Source: JBBRMQ01 sp038230775 (lineage in GTDB: Bacteria; Acidobacteriota; Thermoanaerobaculia; Gp7-AA8). Taken from it: a DNA stretch of 7,313 nt. A program made the translations under genes and the position numbers. Below the pieces are notes generated by a model. It searched no databases and was not told the DNA's origin. It saw only the letters and a list, made by a program, of their open reading frames with translations. The stretch is taken from positions 1-7,313 of the forward strand of contig JBBRMQ010000221.1 in assembly GCA_038230775.1 (NCBI GenBank), written 5' to 3'. Shown piece by piece: positions 1-5,780 of the stretch; the first letter of the stretch is position 1, and each line of letters opens with the position of its first letter.

Positions 1-21
1 AGAACCACATTACGAAGAGCG

Positions 22-1479
22 TCAGTGTGTCCGCGCGAAGTCGATGAAGCCTTTTTCGACGTCGACCGACAGCAGCTTCACCCGAAGCTTGTCGCCGACG
101 TCGGCGCCCTGCGATCCGTGAACGAGCTTTCCTTCGACCGGCGGATGAAACACGCGCACCCAGGTGCCTTTTTCCGACGCGCCGGTGACGATGGCGTCGA
201 AGCGCTCGCCGATGCGCGACGACAACAACGTTGCGGCGGCCGACTTCCGCACCTGACGCTCGACTTTGTTCGCCGCGTCTTCCGCTTCCGTGCAGTGCTG
301 CGCAAGCTCATTGAGCTCGTCGTCGGTGTACGGCGGCTTTTCTCCTGCCAGCGCCGCTTTGACCAGGCGATGCGTGATCAGGTCGGGGAAGCGGCGGTTC
401 GGCGCGGTCGAATGGGTGTAGTCCTTCACCGCGAGGCCGAAGTGCCCGATCGGCGTCGCACCCACCTTCTCCATCACGTATTCGCCGGCGCCCATGGCTT
501 TTACCACCGCGAGCGACAAGTCGGGGAAGCGGGTGGGATCAGCCTTCCGCCGGCGGACGAGAAACTCTTCCAGCGCTTTCGCATCGGGATCCGCCGGAAG
601 ATGCTCGCCAAGGTCGGAGGCGATTTTCTCGATGCGGTCCCAACGCTCGGGTGAGCGCACGACGCGGCGGATCGACGGAAACTTCTTCGACGCCAGGAAT
701 CGCGCGGTGACTCCGTTCGCGGCGACCATGAAGTCCTCAATCAGATTCTTCGCATTGTTCCGCGCCTCGGTCCTGAGGTCGATGACACGGCCGTTTTCGA
801 TCACCGCTTTGGCTTCGATGGTCTCGAGATCGAGAGCGCCGTGCTCGTGGCGCAGCTCGCGCATCTTGTCGGCGGTCTGGTCCTGTAATTTCAGATTCTC
901 GGCCAGGCCTTTCAGCGCCTTCACCTTGTCCGGTGCCTCTCCCTGGCCCTGCAGCCACATCCCGACGCCGTTGTAGGCGAGTTTGGCGCGATTGAAGACG
1001 CGGGCACGATAGACGTCGCCGCTGGTGACGTTGCCGCCGCTGTCGACCATCATGTCGATGACAAGTGCGATGCGCTCTTCGCCTTCGTTCAGCGACGTGA
1101 GGTTCGTCGACAGCTTCTCCGGCAGCATGGGGAAGATTTTTGCGGCGGTGTAGACCGAGGTTGTGTTCTGACGCGCGTGATCGTCGATCGGTGTTCCGCG
1201 CTTCACGAGCGCGTCGACGTCGGCAACCGCGATGAGAACGCGCACGTTGCCGGAGCCTTTGTCCTCCGCCACGTTGAGTTGATCGAGATCGCGTGAGTCG
1301 TCATTATCGATCGAGCACCACAGCATCGCGCGCAGGTCTTTGACACTGTCGTCCTTCGCGGGTGCGTTCAGCGATTCGAGCTGCTTCTCCGTCTCCGGCG
1401 CGAAGTCGGGCTGCAGCCCCTTGTCGATCATGGCCTGATGCGCGATCTGCTCGAGAAGTTCCGCTTGATTCGTCGTCAC
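22..1479 (-). CDS. RNB-domain 3'-5' exoribonuclease (short RNase II/R-like)
   Basis: Predicted 485-aa cytoplasmic exoribonuclease that would degrade RNA processively from the 3' end using Mg2+. The RNB core is clear. DNDDSRDLDQ (residues 58-67) matches the catalytic Asp cluster of E. coli RNase II (D201, D207, D209, D210), but the fourth position is Gln67. LIEDFMVAAN (246-255) and YTHSTAPNRRFPD (354-366) follow; Arg362 aligns with the catalytic RNase II Arg500. Residues about 422-485 look like an S1 RNA-binding domain. The N-terminus has only about 50 residues before the core, so the usual cold-shock domains are absent. The protein is therefore much shorter than RNase R (about 800 aa) or RNase II (about 640 aa), like the compact RNB proteins of Deinococcus type. 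I chose the GTG at 1477-1479 (protein begins MTTNQAELLEQ). Longer starts at 1512 or 1626 would run into the divergent neighbour. The family call is firm; the start is less so. Confidence 0.9.
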   Translation of the reverse strand: MTTNQAELLEQIAHQAMIDKGLQPDFAPETEKQLESLNAPAKDDSVKDLRAMLWCSIDNDDSRDLDQLNVAEDKGSGNVRVLIAVADVDALVKRGTPIDDHARQNTTSVYTAAKIFPMLPEKLSTNLTSLNEGEERIALVIDMMVDSGGNVTSGDVYRARVFNRAKLAYNGVGMWLQGQGEAPDKVKALKGLAENLKLQDQTADKMRELRHEHGALDLETIEAKAVIENGRVIDLRTEARNNAKNLIEDFMVAANGVTARFLASKKFPSIRRVVRSPERWDRIEKIASDLGEHLPADPDAKALEEFLVRRRKADPTRFPDLSLAVVKAMGAGEYVMEKVGATPIGHFGLAVKDYTHSTAPNRRFPDLITHRLVKAALAGEKPPYTDDELNELAQHCTEAEDAANKVERQVRKSAAATLLSSRIGERFDAIVTGASEKGTWVRVFHPPVEGKLVHGSQGADVGDKLRVKLLSVDVEKGFIDFARTH

Positions 1480-1486
1480 GCGCGGA

Positions 1487-1496
1487 ACGTTATCAT
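1487..1496. promoter_or_regulatory. Overlapping divergent -10-like boxes
   Basis: The 25-bp gap between two divergent start codons holds two interlocked TAnnnT boxes. On the plus strand TATCAT (1491-1496) ends 8 nt before the ATG of the pxpBC fusion gene. On the minus strand TAACGT (1492-1487) ends 7 nt before the GTG of the ribonuclease gene. Neither start has a Shine-Dalgarno sequence, and no convincing -35 box is visible. This spacing would place transcription starts at or within about 2 nt of the start codons, so both mRNAs may be leaderless. That is inferred from spacing only. Confidence 0.35.
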
Positions 1497-1504
1497 CGTT
1501 CCCG

Positions 1505-2866
1505 ATGGACATCGGCCAAGCGGGTGATCGAGGCCTGCTCGTCACCTTGCCGCAAGCCACGGCCGCACGCTTGCGCTCGGTCGCGGACGGCATGAGAGCG
1601 ATCGACGGCGTGCTGGCGGCAATCATCGGACATTCATCGGTCTACGTGATCGGAACGTCCGATCGCGAGGCGGTGGAACGCGTTGTCGAGTCATCGTCGG
1701 ATGCGCGGCAGTCGTCTTCGACACTCCATATCATCGAGGTCTCGTTCGCACCGGAGCACGGCCTCGATTTCGATGCGCTGGTGGCCCGGGCACAAGTGTC
1801 GCGAGAGGCGATCATCGAACGCATCGCCGCGCTCACGCTCACCGTCCGTTACCTCGGCTTCCGCGGCGGGTTCGGCTATCTGGAAGGCTGGCCGGAGGAA
1901 TGGTCATTGCCGCGGCGCGCAACGTCTCGCAACGTCGTGCCCGGTGGAAGCTTTGCCATCGCCGGCGTCATGGCGGGTTTTTATCCGGACGATTCGCCGG
2001 GAGGATGGAACATTCTCGGTCGCAGCGATCGCGTGCCGCGGCTCAAACCGGGAGACGAGGTGCGGATCGTTCCCATTGAACGCGCGCTGCAGTTCATCAC
2101 TGCTCCCGCGAAGCAAGACAGTGGCGAGGCAATCGTGGATGTCATCGCGCCCGGGCAGTTGACGACGGTCGTGCATGCGCGCGAGTGGTCGCGGCTGGAA
2201 GAAGGAGAGCCGGCGGGCGGGCCATTCGACGAGGAACTTGCGGCCCTGGCGAATGATGCTGCTGGAAACGCGGCGGATGCGCCACTTCTGGAGTGCGTGC
2301 TGGTCGGGCCGCGGTTGCGCTTTCGCGACGCGCGGCGCGTCGCGTGGTGCGGCGCATCGTGCGAGCCGCGTGTGTGGGAGGTTCGAGCCGGAGAAGAGAT
2401 CGACATCGCGCGCATTCGGGACGGACTGCGCGGGTATCTCGCCGTGGAGGGGGGAGTAAGCGGGTTTGGAAAGATGCTTCTGCGTGGGGGCGGATTCAGC
2501 CGGACCGACCGGCTGAAGCCGGTCCACACACAGAACCGTCTCGAGCGGCTTTCGATCAGAGTGATGCCTGGTCCCCATGACGCGCCGCCGCTGCCGATCG
2601 AGTGGGTGGTCACGCCGAACATCAACCGCGTCGGCATTCGCCTGCGCTGCGTGACACCGACGGAGTTCAAGCCGCCCGCCGAACTGCCATCGTGCGGCAT
2701 GCAGTTCGGAACGATTCAATGGCACCCCGACGGCAGCATCGTCGTGATGGGGCCGGATCATCCGGCGACCGGCGGCTATCTGCAGCCTGCCACGGTGCGC
2801 TCGTCCGAGTTGTGGAAGCTCGCCCAGCTGGCGCCGGGCGAGCGTGTGCGATTAGTCGCCGAGTGA
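1505..2866 (+). CDS. Fused 5-oxoprolinase subunits PxpB-PxpC (KipI-KipA type)
   Basis: A 453-aa single-chain fusion of the PxpB and PxpC subunits, formerly annotated KipI/KipA or allophanate hydrolase subunits 1 and 2. With PxpA these carry out ATP-dependent cleavage of 5-oxoproline to glutamate. The PxpB half (about 1-205) begins with GDRGLLV (7-13) and carries LGFRGGFGYLEG (117-128), LPRRATSRNVVPGGSFAIAG (135-154) and YPDDSPGGWNILGR (160-173). The PxpC half (about 212-453) carries APGQLTTV (215-222), YLAVEGGV (311-318), FGTIQWHPDG (401-410) and ATGGYLQPATV (421-431). GDRGLLV sits where PxpB proteins begin, which supports this ATG. The PxpC half is about 240 residues against about 310 in E. 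coli. The shortfall includes the stretch after YLAVEGGV, where a palindromic repeat is read in frame (331-343). The common GF-x-PGF motif reads GFRGGF, with Gly replacing Pro. No pxpA is in the window. Activity is plausible but unproven. Confidence 0.88.
   Translation: MDIGQAGDRGLLVTLPQATAARLRSVADGMRAIDGVLAAIIGHSSVYVIGTSDREAVERVVESSSDARQSSSTLHIIEVSFAPEHGLDFDALVARAQVSREAIIERIAALTLTVRYLGFRGGFGYLEGWPEEWSLPRRATSRNVVPGGSFAIAGVMAGFYPDDSPGGWNILGRSDRVPRLKPGDEVRIVPIERALQFITAPAKQDSGEAIVDVIAPGQLTTVVHAREWSRLEEGEPAGGPFDEELAALANDAAGNAADAPLLECVLVGPRLRFRDARRVAWCGASCEPRVWEVRAGEEIDIARIRDGLRGYLAVEGGVSGFGKMLLRGGGFSRTDRLKPVHTQNRLERLSIRVMPGPHDAPPLPIEWVVTPNINRVGIRLRCVTPTEFKPPAELPSCGMQFGTIQWHPDGSIVVMGPDHPATGGYLQPATVRSSELWKLAQLAPGERVRLVAE
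2495..2524. repeat. REP-like palindromic element inside pxpC
   Basis: Two overlapping hairpins share sequence here. TTCAGCCGG (2495-2503) pairs with CCGGCTGAA (2509-2517) around a 5-nt loop. Alternatively GACCGGC (2507-2513) pairs with GCCGGTC (2518-2524) around TGAA. The element is read in frame as FSRTDRLKPV within the PxpC half and replaces normal family sequence there. I recall DRLKPV-containing peptides as translations of dispersed repeats in acidobacterial genomes, but only one copy lies in this window, so dispersal cannot be shown here. Confidence 0.6.
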
Positions 2867-3895
2867 GTAGCCCTGACGAGCCTTGACCACGAACTCGCTG
2901 TTACGCGTCGTCAACTTGACTCGCTGATACCCCTTCGCGCGCGATTCGTGCTTGGTGTAGTAGCTGACGAGGTAGTAACCGTTCGTCATGTTCTCGATGC
3001 GTTTCAGCGCGGGTGTGAACGACGTGTTGTAGCGGAAGTAATCGCCGTTCGTTTCCGACGCAATGCGCTCCAGCGTCTGATGCACGTAGGCAGGCTGCAC
3101 GGGATTGTCGAACAGATTGATCGGATAGACCGCGACGTCAGCCTGATTCAGTGAACGGATCATCGGATCGTAGTACCGGCTCTCGCCGACGACGAGTTGA
3201 CCGCGAACCTCTTCGCCCGGCTCCATGATGCCCGCGGAGAAGATGATGAGCTCCTTGCGCGCGTGAATCGGACGCAGCGCGTCGCCGAGGGCGCCGAGGG
3301 CTTCGTAGACGGTGCCGGTGCCGTGGACGATCTCGTCGTTGGAGAGATTGCGGAGCAGCGACGGTCCCTGCTGCGCGGGCGGCTCCGTGCGACCCTTGCT
3401 GAACGTCGCGCTCTCATCGATCGCGCGTTTCAACTGCGTCTTGTCGCTCGTGAAATCGCTGAGCACCTTCAGCCGCACGTCGTGCGCAACGATCGCCACC
3501 AGATCGCCCGGCTTCATCTGCTTGGCGACGAATTCTTCCGCCGCTTTCCGCGCCAGTACCAGGCGCGAGAACAGCTGCGCCTCGGGGGGCTTGTCGAAGA
3601 AGAAGATGTAATAGCGGTCGTCGCGAAGACGATCCACCTTAAACGCCGCTTTCTCTTCCGGCGACGTCAGCAGGGTTCTGTTGGTGAAGTATTCGACCGA
3701 ATCGATCGTCTGCCCGGTGCCATTTTCCTTGACGATGAAGTCATCCTTGCCGAGTCCCAGGATCTGATGGCCGCGGGAATCGGTGACGATGGCGTCGAGC
3801 ATCACGAGGTTGACGTCGACTTTCTCGCCGTACTGCGGCTGCTGCGCGAGAGCGGAGGTCGCGAACGCGAGCACCGCGATGGTTCGTTTGAACAT
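2852..3895 (-). CDS. Secreted VWFA-related (acidobacterial type) protein
   Basis: A 347-aa exported protein of the VWFA-related Acidobacterial domain family (TIGR03436-like). MFKRTIAVLAFATSALA is a signal peptide, with likely cleavage before Gln18. The family's opening beta-rich segment follows (VDVNLVMLDAIVTDSRG, 26-42, then LGKDDFIVKENG, 48-59). A von Willebrand A-like fold spans about 95-290, with strands YYIFFFD (95-101), DLVAIVAHD (131-139) and KELIIFSAG (214-222). The C-terminal part includes NGYYLVSYY (305-313) and VKLTTRN (326-332). The usual metal-binding DxSxS is replaced by DKPPE (101-105), so canonical MIDAS adhesion is doubtful. The start is well supported: AAGGAG lies 7 nt upstream, whereas the longer ATG at 3958 has no signal peptide at its N-terminus. 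The function is unknown; family members are thought to be envelope or secreted interaction proteins. The 3' end overlaps the convergent pxpBC gene by 15 bp. Confidence 0.88.
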   Translation of the reverse strand: MFKRTIAVLAFATSALAQQPQYGEKVDVNLVMLDAIVTDSRGHQILGLGKDDFIVKENGTGQTIDSVEYFTNRTLLTSPEEKAAFKVDRLRDDRYYIFFFDKPPEAQLFSRLVLARKAAEEFVAKQMKPGDLVAIVAHDVRLKVLSDFTSDKTQLKRAIDESATFSKGRTEPPAQQGPSLLRNLSNDEIVHGTGTVYEALGALGDALRPIHARKELIIFSAGIMEPGEEVRGQLVVGESRYYDPMIRSLNQADVAVYPINLFDNPVQPAYVHQTLERIASETNGDYFRYNTSFTPALKRIENMTNGYYLVSYYTKHESRAKGYQRVKLTTRNSEFVVKARQGYSLGD

Positions 3896-3902
3896 GGGGT
3901 AA

Positions 3903-3908
3903 CTCCTT
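3903..3908 (-). promoter_or_regulatory. Strong Shine-Dalgarno site
   Basis: AAGGAG on the minus strand, 7 nt upstream of the ATG at 3895. It fixes the start of the VWFA-related gene and rejects the in-frame ATG at 3958. It is the only strong ribosome-binding site I find in the window. Confidence 0.8.
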
Positions 3909-3982
3909 GACTGGTAGAAACGTAGGCGTTGACACCGCCGATTCCGGCCGCAGAGCACGGTTCTTGCTCCACCTGAGTTTTC

Positions 3983-4639
3983 ATGAAGAAGTTGATGCTT
4001 TTGTCACTGCTTGCCGCCGTCGCTTCGCCGCTCTTCGCGCAGGGTCGCATGGACCTTCTAGTCGATGCCGAGGGCGTGCGCCGCACCGGATCGAACACAT
4101 CGTTCGTGCCGGGCACGATCCGCTTTGAACCGACGTTTGCAACCGGGGGAGGCGTGGGAGTGGGGCTCAACTTCTTTCTCGGTCGCAACGCCTCGATCGA
4201 GCTGAAGGCGGCACAACTCGAAAGCAACGTAAGGCTTCGCATCATCGGCTCGGACAGCGTTCAGATCATCACGCTTGGGCGTGAGAAGATCTATCCGCTT
4301 TCGGCGATCCTGCAATGGCATCCGGTCGATCACGGAACCTTCCGTCCTTACCTGGGAGCCGGCGTCGTCCACACGATTTTTCACGACGTCAATAAGCAGA
4401 TTCCGAGCACTTCGGTGAAGGCAACTCGCTTCCGCGACCCGACAGGGCTCGTGGTCGACGGCGGCCTGGAGCTCGCCGTCGGCAAGAACTGGAGCGCGTA
4501 CGGCGACGCGCGCTTTGTTCCTCTCGAAACCAAATCGAGGGCGACGTTTGTCGGAACGAATTCGGCGACCGACATCAGCGTCCGGCCTCTGATCGTTTCG
4601 GCCGGTCTCGCCTATCACTTCGGAGGAATGAAGCGCTGA
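3983..4639 (+). CDS. OmpW-like outer-membrane beta-barrel protein
   Basis: A 218-aa predicted small outer-membrane barrel. MKKLMLLSLLAAVASPLFA is a signal peptide with cleavage expected before Gln20. Alternating hydrophobic strands follow: GGGVGVGLNFFLG (53-65) and ASIELKAAQ (68-76). IYPLSAILQWHP and FRPYLGAGVVHTIF follow, in the pattern of OmpW-family barrels, where an RPYxGAG strand is typical. KNWSAYGDARFVPLETK and the last strand LIVSAGLAYHF complete the barrel. The length matches OmpW (about 210 aa), although the chain ends in GGMKR after the terminal aromatic strand instead of on Phe. OmpW proteins form eight-stranded channels for small hydrophobic molecules; the substrate here is unknown. 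It is transcribed divergently from the VWFA-related gene across 87 bp. No strong ribosome-binding site is visible (a weak GAG about 5 nt before the ATG). Confidence 0.8.
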   Translation: MKKLMLLSLLAAVASPLFAQGRMDLLVDAEGVRRTGSNTSFVPGTIRFEPTFATGGGVGVGLNFFLGRNASIELKAAQLESNVRLRIIGSDSVQIITLGREKIYPLSAILQWHPVDHGTFRPYLGAGVVHTIFHDVNKQIPSTSVKATRFRDPTGLVVDGGLELAVGKNWSAYGDARFVPLETKSRATFVGTNSATDISVRPLIVSAGLAYHFGGMKR

Positions 4640-4649
4640 CAGGGGTGGT

Positions 4650-4678
4650 TTGACCGCCTGCCGCGCGTGTCCTAGAAT
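4650..4678 (+). promoter_or_regulatory. Sigma70-type promoter of tRNA-Pro
   Basis: TTGACC (4650-4655) and TAGAAT (4673-4678) are separated by exactly 17 bp, close to the sigma70 consensus TTGACA-17-TATAAT. Transcription should begin near 4685, about 10 nt before the mature 5' end of the tRNA. This is the best promoter match in the window, as expected for a stable RNA gene. Confidence 0.8.
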
Positions 4679-4694
4679 TCGCGGCCCTTCCACT

Positions 4695-4772
4695 CGGGGC
4701 ATAGCTCAGCCTGGTTAGAGCGCACGGTTCGGGACCGTGAGGTCGGAGGTTCAAATCCTCTTGCCCCGACCA
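4695..4772 (+). tRNA. tRNA-Pro (anticodon CGG)
   Basis: A complete 78-nt cloverleaf with encoded CCA. The acceptor stem CGGGGCA (4695-4701) pairs with TGCCCCG (4762-4768), followed by A and CCA. The D stem is GCTC/GAGC, the anticodon stem CACGG/CCGTG, and the T stem GGAGG/CCTCT with one G-T wobble around TTCAAAT. The anticodon loop TTCGGGA gives CGG at 4730-4732, reading CCG proline codons, with G next to the anticodon as in proline tRNAs. C1-G72 and A73 also fit tRNA-Pro. There is no terminator directly after it; the next gene starts 21 bp downstream. No integrase or attachment-site duplication is seen. Confidence 0.97.
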
Positions 4773-4779
4773 TTCGCTT

Positions 4780-4785
4780 TACAAT
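4780..4785 (+). promoter_or_regulatory. -10-like box for the phospholipase/nuclease gene
   Basis: TACAAT lies in the short gap after the tRNA and ends 8 nt before the GTG start at 4794. There is no Shine-Dalgarno sequence, and no good -35 box at the usual distance, which would fall inside the tRNA. The spacing suggests a leaderless or nearly leaderless transcript. Read-through from the tRNA promoter is an alternative. Confidence 0.35.
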
Positions 4786-4793
4786 CCCGCACG

Positions 4794-5693
4794 GTGAAAC
4801 GAACTCTTCTTGCTCTTCTGCTCGTGGTGTGTGCGGCGCCCGCTTTCGCGTGGGGCGAAAAAGGACACTACCTCTCGAACGAAGCCGCGACGTTCGGTCT
4901 GCCGAACGACATACCGGCATTCTTCTATCGCGCCTATCCCGATCTCGTCTTTCTGGCGTACGACCCCGATCGGTGGCGTGGTGCAGGGGAGTCGCTCGAT
5001 GCGGTGAATCCCCCGGATCACTTCCTCGACTACGACTGGGTGGCCGATCTCAAGCTTCCCCCCAACCGCTACAAATACATCGCCATCCTCGGCAGCACCG
5101 GCACCTTGCGGCGCCACGGCATCTACAACGACAGTGTCGGCTTTCTCCCGTGGAAGATCGCGGAGATGGAGCAGCAACTCGAGCAGGAGTTCCGCCAGTG
5201 GCGCAACGCGCGCGATCCGCGCGATCGCGAGCAGATCGAGCGGGACGTGGTGCACGTCGCGGGTGTGTTAGGCCATTTCGTCGGCGACTCGGCCAATCCC
5301 GAACACGCCACGATCAACTTCAACGGCTGGGTGCAGCCGAATCCGAATCACTATCCGACCGATTGCGAAGCGCACGGCCGGTTCGAGAGCGATTTCGTCT
5401 CGCACGCCATCACGCTCGACGACGTGACGTCACGCCTCGCCGCGCCCCAGCTTCGCAGCGATTACTTCAACACGTCACTGATGTTCATCCGGGCATCGAA
5501 CGCTCTGACCGAGCGGCTGTATCAGATCGACCGCGACGGAGGATTCAACGTGCTGCGGCCCGTGAATCCGGAAGCGAAGGCGTTCGCTGCGGACCGCATC
5601 GCAGCGGGCGCGACGCTGCTGCGCGATTTCTGGTGGTCGGCTTGGAAGAACTCGGCGAACAAGCCCGTGAAACGACAAGCGCCGGCGGAGTGA
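4794..5693 (+). CDS. Secreted zinc-dependent phospholipase C / S1-P1 nuclease family enzyme
   Basis: A 299-aa exported hydrolase of the zinc-dependent phospholipase C / S1-P1 nuclease superfamily, in which three zinc ions cleave phosphodiester bonds. The signal peptide (residues 1-19) is predicted to be cut at FA|W, leaving Trp20 as residue 1 of the mature chain; in this family the N-terminal Trp is itself a zinc ligand. Further ligand candidates are His25 (mature His6, as in P1), an Asp in YDPDRW (56-61), His76 in DHFLD, then His161, Asp165 and His171. The spacing of 4 and 6 in that last trio is identical to P1 (H116, D120, H126) and B. cereus PLC (H118, D122, H128). His194 and Glu198 resemble the PLC pair H142/E146. 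Whether the substrate is lipid or nucleic acid cannot be read from the sequence. The GTG start is chosen because it places the signal peptide at the N-terminus; the in-frame ATG at 4737 lies inside the tRNA. Confidence 0.85.
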   Translation: MKRTLLALLLVVCAAPAFAWGEKGHYLSNEAATFGLPNDIPAFFYRAYPDLVFLAYDPDRWRGAGESLDAVNPPDHFLDYDWVADLKLPPNRYKYIAILGSTGTLRRHGIYNDSVGFLPWKIAEMEQQLEQEFRQWRNARDPRDREQIERDVVHVAGVLGHFVGDSANPEHATINFNGWVQPNPNHYPTDCEAHGRFESDFVSHAITLDDVTSRLAAPQLRSDYFNTSLMFIRASNALTERLYQIDRDGGFNVLRPVNPEAKAFAADRIAAGATLLRDFWWSAWKNSANKPVKRQAPAE

Positions 5694-5698
5694 TATCT

Positions 5699-5715
5699 GC
5701 GCGGCTACGCCGCGC
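5699..5715. terminator. GC hairpin between convergent genes (possible terminator)
   Basis: GCGCGGC (5699-5705) pairs perfectly with GCCGCGC (5709-5715) around a 3-nt loop, 6 nt after the TGA of the phospholipase/nuclease gene. No T-run follows, so it is not a textbook intrinsic terminator. Its position just after a stop codon in a convergent gap supports a role in ending or stabilising the transcript. Confidence 0.4.
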
Positions 5716-5778
5716 GTTGACGGTTGACAGTGGACGGTTGACGGGCGCTCCACGCTTCCGATCCCGTCAACCGTCAAC
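5716..5778. repeat. Inverted arrays of the heptamer GTTGACG
   Basis: Four adjacent heptamers, GTTGACG, GTTGACA, GTGGACG and GTTGACG, fill 5716-5743. Two heptamers in reverse orientation (CGTCAAC twice) fill 5765-5778, ending two bases before the TAA of the cobalamin adenosyltransferase gene. The two blocks can fold into a stem: GACGGTTGACGGG (5733-5745) pairs perfectly with CCCGTCAACCGTC (5763-5775) around a 17-nt loop. This could act as a bidirectional terminator or be a dispersed intergenic repeat; neither can be settled from one copy. Confidence 0.75.
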
Positions 5779-5780
5779 CG

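Noticed and set aside
25..654. Plus-strand open frame of about 210 codons
   Set aside because: It lies entirely antisense to the ribonuclease gene, whose catalytic motifs are intact, and its translation is Arg-rich with no recognisable domain.
1480..1626. Longer ribonuclease starts (ATG at 1512 or 1626)
   Set aside because: They would overlap the divergent gene, and the added residues do not resemble the family N-terminus.
1904..2761. Long minus-strand frame of 285 codons
   Set aside because: It is antisense to the clear PxpB-PxpC fusion; long shadow frames are expected in GC-rich DNA.
3929..3957. TTGACA as a -35 box for the OmpW-like gene
   Set aside because: No acceptable -10 box lies 16-18 bp downstream (the 17-bp position reads AGAGCA), so I do not call a promoter. 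I see no firm promoter in the 87-bp gap on either strand.
3896..3958. Longer start for the VWFA-related protein (ATG at 3958)
   Set aside because: It would bury a good signal peptide behind 21 charged residues and ignore the AAGGAG site before the ATG at 3895.
4058..4702. Minus-strand frame of 214 codons
   Set aside because: It is antisense to the OmpW-like gene and starts inside the tRNA; no domain features.
4737..4793. ATG at 4737 as start of the phospholipase/nuclease gene
   Set aside because: It lies within the tRNA-Pro sequence and would put 19 residues before the signal peptide.
4695..4796. tRNA 3' end as an integration site for a mobile element
   Set aside because: No integrase, no duplicated tRNA end and no compositional break are seen downstream.
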